Positions 1-5,252 of a DNA stretch of 9,842 bases are shown here, in pieces. Numbering within the stretch: position 1 is the first letter of the stretch; each line of letters begins with the position of its first letter. The DNA comes from an uncultured Bacteroidales bacterium (GTDB lineage Bacteria > Bacteroidota > Bacteroidia > Bacteroidales > Bacteroidaceae): contig CALBKR010000294.1 of NCBI GenBank assembly GCA_937896105.1, positions 1-9,842 on the forward strand, written 5' to 3'. Both the position numbers and the translations under genes were made by a program. The notes under the pieces were generated by a model. The model was not told the DNA's origin. It made no database searches and saw nothing but the letters and a program-made list of their open reading frames with translations.

Positions 1-593
1 CAAACCAGAACAAGTCTATCGGCCAGTTCAACCTCACAGGCATTGCCCCTGCACGCCGCGGTGTTCCCCAGATTGAGGTAACATTTGACATCGACGCCAA
101 CGGTATCCTCAAGGTATCGGCAAAGGACAAGGCTACAGGCAAGGAGCAGGCTATCCGCATCGAGGCATCATCGGGCTTGAGCAAGGAGGAGATCGAGCGT
201 ATGAAGGCTGAAGCCGAGGCAAACGCCGATGCCGACAAGAAGGAGCGCGAGAAGATTGACAAGCTCAACCAGGCCGACTCTATGGTGTTCCAGACAAGAA
301 ACCAGCTCAACGAGCTTGGCGACAAGATACCAGCCGACAAGAAGGCTCCTATCGAGGCTGCAGTGCAGAAACTCGAGGATGCCCACAAGGCACAGGATCT
401 CGCAGGCATCGACGCAGCAATGGCAGAGCTCAACAACGCTTGGCAGACAGCAAGCTCCGAGATGTACGCACAGAGCGGTGCTCAGGGTGCACAGGGCGGC
501 CAGCAGTACGACGCAAACGCAGGCCAGCAGCAGAGCAGCAGCCAGCAGAACAACGACGATGTTCAGGATGCCGAGTTCGAAGAGGTGAAGTAA
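1..593 (+). CDS. dnaK: Chaperone DnaK (Hsp70), C-terminal part
   Basis: This is the 3' end of the cytoplasmic Hsp70 chaperone that binds unfolded polypeptides in an ATP-controlled cycle with DnaJ and GrpE. The reading frame is open from base 3, and the gene begins before the window. About 196 residues are visible. They start in the second half of the beta-sandwich substrate-binding domain ([19 protein letters not shown], then [16 protein letters not shown], both classic Hsp70 strings). The helical lid follows ([16 protein letters not shown] onward), and then a Gly/Gln/Ser-rich linker of about 30 residues. The protein ends in the acidic DAEFEEVK tail usual for Bacteroidetes DnaK. The stop is followed within 20 bases by a strong hairpin terminator, so this is the last gene of its transcript. 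Identification is secure; only the ATPase domain is missing, because of the window edge. Confidence 0.97.
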   Translation, partial: NQNKSIGQFNLTGIAPARRGVPQIEVTFDIDANGILKVSAKDKATGKEQAIRIEASSGLSKEEIERMKAEAEANADADKKEREKIDKLNQADSMVFQTRNQLNELGDKIPADKKAPIEAAVQKLEDAHKAQDLAGIDAAMAELNNAWQTASSEMYAQSGAQGAQGGQQYDANAGQQQSSSQQNNDDVQDAEFEEVK

Positions 594-608
594 ACCTATA
601 GAATAACA

Positions 609-656
609 ATAAAAAAGTAGTCCACAGAGAACATTCTCTGTGGACTACTTTTTTAT
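609..656. terminator. Bidirectional intrinsic terminator between dnaK and the recombinase gene
   Basis: The arms 609-630 and 635-656 are perfectly complementary around a 4-base loop. The core is GTAGTCCACAGAGA paired with its complement, and it is flanked by six A on the left and six T on the right. Each strand therefore shows a GC-containing stem followed by a run of U. The element lies 15 bases after the dnaK stop and 13 bases beyond the stop of the convergent recombinase gene, so it probably ends transcription from both sides. Confidence 0.93.
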
Positions 657-669
657 ATAGCGGCATCTG

Positions 670-1647
670 TCAAAGCAATTTCAATATCATACTGTTGGCA
701 CGGTCTATTACAGAGTTTTCGAACGAGGCAAGATATATCTGCGTGGTCATCTCGTTATCGTGGCCAAGCGCCTCGCTTATGACGGAGAGCGGAACATTCC
801 TGCTTTTTGCGATGCTTGCCCAGGAGTGTCGCGCCACATACATTGTCAAGTGCGTCTTCAAGCCGGCCATTACCGCGATTTTCTTCAAACGGTAATTCAT
901 AGCACACATCGCATTCCGGTACTGTGAGCGTTCTTTGTTACCGGGCTTTCTTATTATTGGCAAGAGGTACGGCGAATCGGGAAGTGCATATCGCTTGACT
1001 ATTTCGTCCATACATTTTTCCCACTTTATCTGCAGGCGTTGCCCGGTTTTGCGACGGCAATATGTGAGCACGCCACGGTTAAGGTCTCTTTTCATAAGGA
1101 ATGCGATATCGACAAACGACATTCCACGGGTGTAGAACGAGAAGAGGAATATATCGCGCGTCAAGGCCAAGCACGGCTTGCGCGACAGGTCGAGGTTCTT
1201 TATCTTTTTTATCTGAGCCAATGATATTGCACGTTTTACAGTCTTGTCGACACCTGTATATACAAACCTGAAAGGCATAGAATATGGTATGAGCCCCTGT
1301 TCTGCGGCTCTGTTGAAGACTGCACGGAGAATGCGCATATAGAATGAGCCGGTATTCTTTGTTACCCCACGCACATTGTGCAGATAGGATTCGTAACTAA
1401 GCATCAGTGCGGGTGTTATATCACTTAACATCGTAACCTCTCCTGCCCTGAACTGCATAAAGCTGTTGAGGGCGGAACTGTATGATTCCACACACCGCGC
1501 CTTGCCCTGCAGCCTCAACTGCTCAATGACAGATGACATAAAATCACAGAACAGCAACTCCCGTTGTACGTGACACTCTTCTGTTCCCGGCACACCGAAA
1601 ATCGGATTTACCGGGATACATTTTGTTCTTTTTCCAATGTTCCTCAT
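670..1647 (-). CDS. Tyrosine site-specific recombinase (Bacteroides integrase/invertase type)
   Basis: This 325-residue enzyme should break and rejoin DNA through a tyrosine-DNA link. It has an N-terminal SAM-like DNA-binding region (about 33-120) and a C-terminal catalytic domain (about 140-310). Visible catalytic residues are Arg174 (FYTRGMSFVD), Lys200 (RRKTGQ), Arg273 and His274 (VARHSWAS), His296 (ALGHDNE) and nucleophile Tyr305 (TTQIYLASF). The first position of the usual HxxR box is Tyr270, not His. The FYTRGMSFVDIAFL and TTQIYLASFENSVID strings are, from memory, typical of Bacteroides recombinases that include phase-variation invertases as well as element integrases. No relaxase, excisionase, phage or transposon gene lies nearby, and no tRNA target is visible, so an invertase role or a stranded integrase are both possible. 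The ATG at 1647 is preceded by AT-rich DNA without a Shine-Dalgarno. The gene ends just short of the shared terminator with dnaK. Confidence 0.93.
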   Translation of the reverse strand: MRNIGKRTKCIPVNPIFGVPGTEECHVQRELLFCDFMSSVIEQLRLQGKARCVESYSSALNSFMQFRAGEVTMLSDITPALMLSYESYLHNVRGVTKNTGSFYMRILRAVFNRAAEQGLIPYSMPFRFVYTGVDKTVKRAISLAQIKKIKNLDLSRKPCLALTRDIFLFSFYTRGMSFVDIAFLMKRDLNRGVLTYCRRKTGQRLQIKWEKCMDEIVKRYALPDSPYLLPIIRKPGNKERSQYRNAMCAMNYRLKKIAVMAGLKTHLTMYVARHSWASIAKSRNVPLSVISEALGHDNEMTTQIYLASFENSVIDRANSMILKLL

Positions 1648-1708
1648 AATAATAGATTTTAGTAATTAATGATATCCATAACACCATAACGGCAAAAGGG
1701 ATTCAGCG

Positions 1709-1789
1709 AAACATAGAGCACAAAAATGCAGTTCTGGTGATAAAAGAGCCATAAAATGCACATAACGCAACGTTATCATCGCTATGTTT
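1709..1789. repeat. Short inverted repeats in the divergent intergenic region
   Basis: AAACATAG at 1709-1716 is matched in inverted orientation by CTATGTTT at 1782-1789, enclosing 65 bases. Inside lies a small palindrome, ATAACG-CAA-CGTTAT (1762-1776), and a direct repeat AAAATGCA (1723-1730 and 1753-1760). ATAACG also occurs at 1685-1690. The stretch separates the recombinase gene from the divergently transcribed PHP/EptA operon. The repeats could be recombinase or regulator sites, but each is short enough that chance is a real alternative. Confidence 0.35.
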
Positions 1790-1808
1790 TTTAAGAGTTT
1801 CTGCGCGG

Positions 1809-1844
1809 TTTGTTTTAATTTTCATCAACAAATGACTAATTTTG
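1809..1844 (+). promoter_or_regulatory. Candidate promoter of the PHP-eptA-DUF4250 operon
   Basis: TAATTTTG at 1837-1844 fits the Bacteroidetes -7 consensus TAnnTTTG exactly. A TTTG at 1809-1812 could be the -33 element, but its 24-base gap is longer than usual; the T-run at 1813-1816 gives 20. Transcription would start near 1850. That lies downstream of both ATG candidates (1784, 1832) and just upstream of an in-frame GTG at 1862, so the promoter call and the start-codon call depend on each other. Confidence 0.45.
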
Positions 1845-3070
1845 CCCCCAAAATTACACCTGTGAAGAAACACCTGAAAAAGATATGGCCGGTAACAAAG
1901 AAAGCCATATACGCAATATTGCTGATTGCTGCAATGGTTGTAGTGGCGACAAGCGGCAGCTATATATATAATTTCGCCGAGCCCAAGCCATTCAGCGGAC
2001 CGGACATATTCAACCCATACCGCGACATAGACACCGCCCACTGCTGGAAGAAAGCGAATTTCCACACGCACACTCGCGTTGAGGGGATTTTCAACGAATG
2101 CAAATACTGGCCGGGGGATGTATACAAGTTCTATGAAAGGCTCGGGTATGACATTGTTACCTTCTCGAACCACAACGAACTGACGACACATCCGTTTGAC
2201 AAGAGCCTACAGGTCAATGTATATGAGCACGGATATAACCTGTTCAAGTTTCACAAGCTTGTTTTCGGAAGTAAAGAGACAAACAGTTTCGACCATCTGT
2301 TTCCGTTCCTGCCCTCGCAGATGCAGTTCCAGATTGACCTGTTACGCGACGAAAATGATATAATACAGTTCAACCACCCGCTACATACATTGTGCGCCAC
2401 CAAGGATGCAATGGAAAAGTTAGGTGGTTATGACATCATTGAGATTGATTTCGATGGCAACTCTGAATGTGAATATTGGGATTGGGCTCTAAGTGCCGGA
2501 CGATACAGTTTTGCACTTGCCGGTGACGACCTGCACAACCCCGACGACACGCACAGGATTGCAAAGTCGTGCAGTTTCATTTGCTCACCCTCGGCGACAT
2601 ATGACGACATAAAGAAGACCCTGCTCGGAGGTTGTTACTATTCAATGAGAATACCCGACCACGGCAACGGGAACTGGGATATAAAAATAGAGAAGAACAA
2701 GCAGCTGCCCTATCTTGAAGATATCGGGCTCAAAGGAGATACTATCTTCATAGAACTGTCACACATTGCTGAGCGCATAAGGATTATTGGACAGAACCAC
2801 ACCACCCTGCTGGATGTCAACGGTTGTGATTCCGTGGAATATGTAATGAAGAAAGAGGATTCTTATGCACGCTTCATCATAGACTTTCCAAGCGGAGAGG
2901 TCCTTTTCACCAACCCATTTGCACGATATGACAAGAGCAAGGCCGAAAGCCCCATAAATAAGAACCTGTACAGTGTCAACGTTTTCCTTACAATTCTATT
3001 CAATGCAACCTTATTGGCACTGCTTGCATTCCTTGTATTCACATTCTATAAAGTTATCATAAAACGATGA
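1832..3070 (+). CDS. Membrane-anchored PHP-type metallohydrolase
   Basis: The protein is about 412 residues from this start. It has a Lys-rich N-terminus, a signal-anchor helix (about 25-46), a soluble domain, and a C-terminal membrane helix (about 384-406) ending in KVIIKR. The soluble domain carries polymerase/histidinol-phosphatase (PHP) landmarks: HTH (His78, His80), SNHN (His114), FNHPLH (His182, His185) and GDDLH (Asp233, His235). PHP proteins use a metal cluster to hydrolyse phosphoesters; the substrate here is unknown. The N-terminal anchor suggests the catalytic domain faces the periplasm. The stop overlaps the start of the EptA-like gene by ATGA, implying translational coupling and a shared envelope pathway. 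The start is uncertain. ATG 1784 adds 16 residues that do not look coding, and GTG 1862 would give a natural MKKHLKKIW N-terminus and fits the candidate promoter. The usual TDH of motif II is replaced by SNH. Confidence 0.82.
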   Translation: MTNFAPKITPVKKHLKKIWPVTKKAIYAILLIAAMVVVATSGSYIYNFAEPKPFSGPDIFNPYRDIDTAHCWKKANFHTHTRVEGIFNECKYWPGDVYKFYERLGYDIVTFSNHNELTTHPFDKSLQVNVYEHGYNLFKFHKLVFGSKETNSFDHLFPFLPSQMQFQIDLLRDENDIIQFNHPLHTLCATKDAMEKLGGYDIIEIDFDGNSECEYWDWALSAGRYSFALAGDDLHNPDDTHRIAKSCSFICSPSATYDDIKKTLLGGCYYSMRIPDHGNGNWDIKIEKNKQLPYLEDIGLKGDTIFIELSHIAERIRIIGQNHTTLLDVNGCDSVEYVMKKEDSYARFIIDFPSGEVLFTNPFARYDKSKAESPINKNLYSVNVFLTILFNATLLALLAFLVFTFYKVIIKR

Positions 3071-4860
3071 ATTGGAACTTTTTAAATAACGGATTCAACT
3101 CCATAAAGGAGAAAATAGGGACAGTAAACCTCAAGGAGAAATGCACGCCCGCATACCTCAATACAAAGTGGAAGGAATTCCGGAATACCCCACAAAACAT
3201 CAAAAAGACTTGTACCATATTGAGTCTTTACACTATAATTGTCTTCAATATCCCAGCTTTCAACATTGTCTTCAAGAACATAAATGGAGGGGCTGGCATA
3301 GCCATTATTTCAGCAGCATTATTGGTTCTTGTTCCTCTGCTTGCCTGTTGTTACCGTTATATGAAAAAATGGATGGGGCATATATACAGTTCCATCATCA
3401 TTGCCTTCACGCTTGTAGCTCTGCTTCTTAATATAGACATAAATTGGAACAGCGTGCTGATATTCTCCAGCGTGGCAGTATTGCTGTACACACTGAACTA
3501 TTTCATATACTACCTGCTTTTGTGGCTGGGACGCGTTGTCGGAAAGGTTATAATCTCGCTCACATTCATAATTGATGCTGTATGCCTCTACTCCATTAAC
3601 ACATACGAGGCTTACATCACAGAGCCAACCATCGCAAATGTATTCAACACACGTTATTCCGAGGCTTCATCTTTCTTCTCGATGACCGGTGTGATGTATG
3701 TGCTTCTCCTTGGCATACCGCCCTGCATATATCTGTTTGCAAAGAAAATCGATTACTCAAAGTTCTGGCGTTTCCTCGTGAACATCATAACACCCCTAAT
3801 AATCGTCATTTCCATACTGTTTGCAAACATACGCAATGTCCTGTGGATTGACCAGAATGCCACGCTTCTTGGCGGCAGGCTCCAACCCTGGTCGTACATC
3901 ATTAACACAGTGCGTCACATCATTATTCAAATAGAGAGCAACAAGAAAGCAATAATACTGCCCGATGCACAAATAACAACAGACAGCAAGGATGTTTGCG
4001 TGCTTGTCATCGGAGAATCGGCACGACGGGAGAATTTCTCTTTATATGGCTATAGCCGTGAGACAAACCCATTGCTTGCCGGCGACAGCGTCAGGGCATA
4101 TATTGCCGAGTCGGATGATGTATCAACCATCGGCGGAGTCAAGGCCATACTATCCTACAAGGGTGGCAAGGATTTATATGAGGTTCTGCCGAACTATCTT
4201 TTCCGTACCGGCGCGGATGTCGTATGGCGCACGAGCAATTGGGGAGAGCCCAAACTGTTGATTGACAAGTACTACAACCACGGCCAACTTGCAGAGAGAT
4301 ATCCCGAAGAAGACAGCCGATACGATGGAGTGCTGTTTGCAGGCCTGGCCGAGGAAATCGCAAATTGCGACAAGGACAAACAGTTGATTGTCATTCACGG
4401 CTACACAAGCCACGGTCCCGAGTACTTCTCAAACTATCCTTCAGAATTCGAGACATTCACACCTGTATGCAAATCGGTTGAGGTTTCATCGGTAAACAGA
4501 CAGGAACTGGTGAACGCGTATGACAATACGATACTCTACACCGATTATCTTTTACACTCTGTCATAGAGACGCTGAAGCAAGTAGAGGGAAAACGCTGCT
4601 GTATGATATTTGTTTCGGACCACGGCGAGTCGCTCGGCGAGAATGATATGTTTATGCACGGTACACTTCCGAAACGCTTTGCTCCCAGGGAGCAGTATGA
4701 AATTCCTTTCATCGTGTGGGAGAATGACAGCTGCACAACGACAAAAGAGCTTAATTCAGTAAACCAGTTCCACGTATTCCACAGTGTATTGAACTGGATG
4801 GGCATTGAGAGCCCGATATACAACGAGAACCTGAATGTGTTTAAACCTGTAGAAGAATAA
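3067..4860 (+). CDS. eptA: EptA-like phosphoethanolamine transferase (inner membrane)
   Basis: This 597-residue enzyme belongs to the EptA/MCR family, which moves phosphoethanolamine from phosphatidylethanolamine onto lipid A or other envelope acceptors. An unusual 45-residue soluble N-terminus is followed by about six or seven membrane helices (roughly 47-253). The periplasmic sulfatase-fold domain starts near 310. Metal-site residues are in family positions: Glu317 (IGESARRENFSLYGY), Asp518 and His519 (VSDHGESLGEN), plus His449 (TSHGPEYF) and His531 (MHGT). NAYDNTILYTD is also classic. Spacing from Asp518 to His531 equals that of MCR-1 Asp465 to His478. Odd point: the region that should hold the nucleophilic Thr and its disulfide cysteines (CGTxTAxSVPC in relatives) reads DVSTIGGVKAILSY, without cysteine and with Lys359 at the aligned Thr position; Ser353 or Thr354 may substitute. 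It is translationally coupled to the PHP gene before it and followed after 3 bases by a DUF4250-type gene. Confidence 0.88.
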   Translation: MNWNFLNNGFNSIKEKIGTVNLKEKCTPAYLNTKWKEFRNTPQNIKKTCTILSLYTIIVFNIPAFNIVFKNINGGAGIAIISAALLVLVPLLACCYRYMKKWMGHIYSSIIIAFTLVALLLNIDINWNSVLIFSSVAVLLYTLNYFIYYLLLWLGRVVGKVIISLTFIIDAVCLYSINTYEAYITEPTIANVFNTRYSEASSFFSMTGVMYVLLLGIPPCIYLFAKKIDYSKFWRFLVNIITPLIIVISILFANIRNVLWIDQNATLLGGRLQPWSYIINTVRHIIIQIESNKKAIILPDAQITTDSKDVCVLVIGESARRENFSLYGYSRETNPLLAGDSVRAYIAESDDVSTIGGVKAILSYKGGKDLYEVLPNYLFRTGADVVWRTSNWGEPKLLIDKYYNHGQLAERYPEEDSRYDGVLFAGLAEEIANCDKDKQLIVIHGYTSHGPEYFSNYPSEFETFTPVCKSVEVSSVNRQELVNAYDNTILYTDYLLHSVIETLKQVEGKRCCMIFVSDHGESLGENDMFMHGTLPKRFAPREQYEIPFIVWENDSCTTTKELNSVNQFHVFHSVLNWMGIESPIYNENLNVFKPVEE

Positions 4861-4863
4861 TAT

Positions 4864-5040
4864 ATGGAACTGCCTAATGACCCGATGATGCTGTTCAGCA
4901 CCGTGAATATGTACCTGCGTGACCGCTACGCATCGCTCGACGAGCTATGCGCCGACCTCGATGTCGACCGCGCAGAGCTCGAAGAAAAACTCCGCGCTGT
5001 TGGTTTCGAGTACAGCGCGGAGCATAATAAGTTCTGGTAA
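4864..5040 (+). CDS. DUF4250-type small protein
   Basis: This 58-residue ORF begins 3 bases after the EptA-like stop. It reads MELPNDPMMLFSTVNMYLRD, then SLDELCADLDVDRAELEEKL, then a short aromatic tail ending in KFW. From memory this matches the DUF4250 family: an N-terminal LPxDPxxLxSxVNxxLRD segment followed by a small helix-turn-helix-like fold (LDELCxDLDVDxxEL). The family has no established function to my knowledge. Codon use is like that of its neighbours, and a terminator follows 50 bases after the stop, so it is the last gene of the PHP-EptA transcript. Whether it works with those enzymes or just shares their promoter cannot be told from sequence. The HTH-like pattern allows, but does not prove, nucleic-acid binding. 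Confidence 0.87.
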   Translation: MELPNDPMMLFSTVNMYLRDRYASLDELCADLDVDRAELEEKLRAVGFEYSAEHNKFW

Positions 5041-5090
5041 CGAAGACTGGCTTTTATAGGATAAGCACAAGTCCCTTGCAGGTTCGTTTT

Positions 5091-5118
5091 GAAGGTGACC
5101 CAAAAGTCACCTTCTTTT
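5091..5118 (+). terminator. Intrinsic terminator after the PHP-eptA-DUF4250 operon
   Basis: GAAGGTGAC (5091-5099) pairs perfectly with GTCACCTTC (5106-5114) around CCAAAA, and TTTT follows at 5115-5118. The hairpin lies 50 bases past the DUF4250 stop and points the right way for the plus-strand operon. On the minus strand it is not followed by U residues, so it would not serve the TIR operon. Confidence 0.85.
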
Positions 5119-5159
5119 GTATGAGGCGTGAATAAAAAGTAAAGTTCAAGACTTGTGAA

Positions 5160-5206
5160 GGCTTCAAAACCGCAGTTTACTAAGCGTAAATGAGGATTTT
5201 GAAGCC
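5160..5206. repeat. Long imperfect hairpin between converging operons
   Basis: GGCTTCAAAA (5160-5169) and TTTTGAAGCC (5197-5206) are perfect inverted repeats. The interior continues the pairing imperfectly (CC with GG, and GTTTAC facing GTAAAT). No T-tract follows on either strand, so it is not a standard terminator. It sits in the 212-base gap between the two converging operons, and nothing coding was seen there. It could be a dispersed intergenic repeat, an RNA processing site or a weak terminator for the minus-strand TIR transcript. Confidence 0.5.
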
Positions 5207-5252
5207 AAACGTAACGTAGAAATTTGCTTTTTAGTCACCCTCAAATAGTATT

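Noticed and set aside
670..1647. Recombinase as the edge of an integrated mobile element
   Set aside because: No direct repeats acting as attachment sites, tRNA target, relaxase, phage or conjugation genes are visible; flanking genes look chromosomal. An element extending outside the window cannot be excluded but is not supported.
1703..2191. 162-codon minus-strand ORF opposite the PHP gene start
   Set aside because: It lies antisense to the conserved PHP motifs HTH and SNHN, which define the real frame, and its own translation shows no recognisable domain.
5091..5118. Terminator for the minus-strand TIR operon
   Set aside because: Read on the minus strand the hairpin is followed by A residues rather than U, so it works only for the plus-strand operon.
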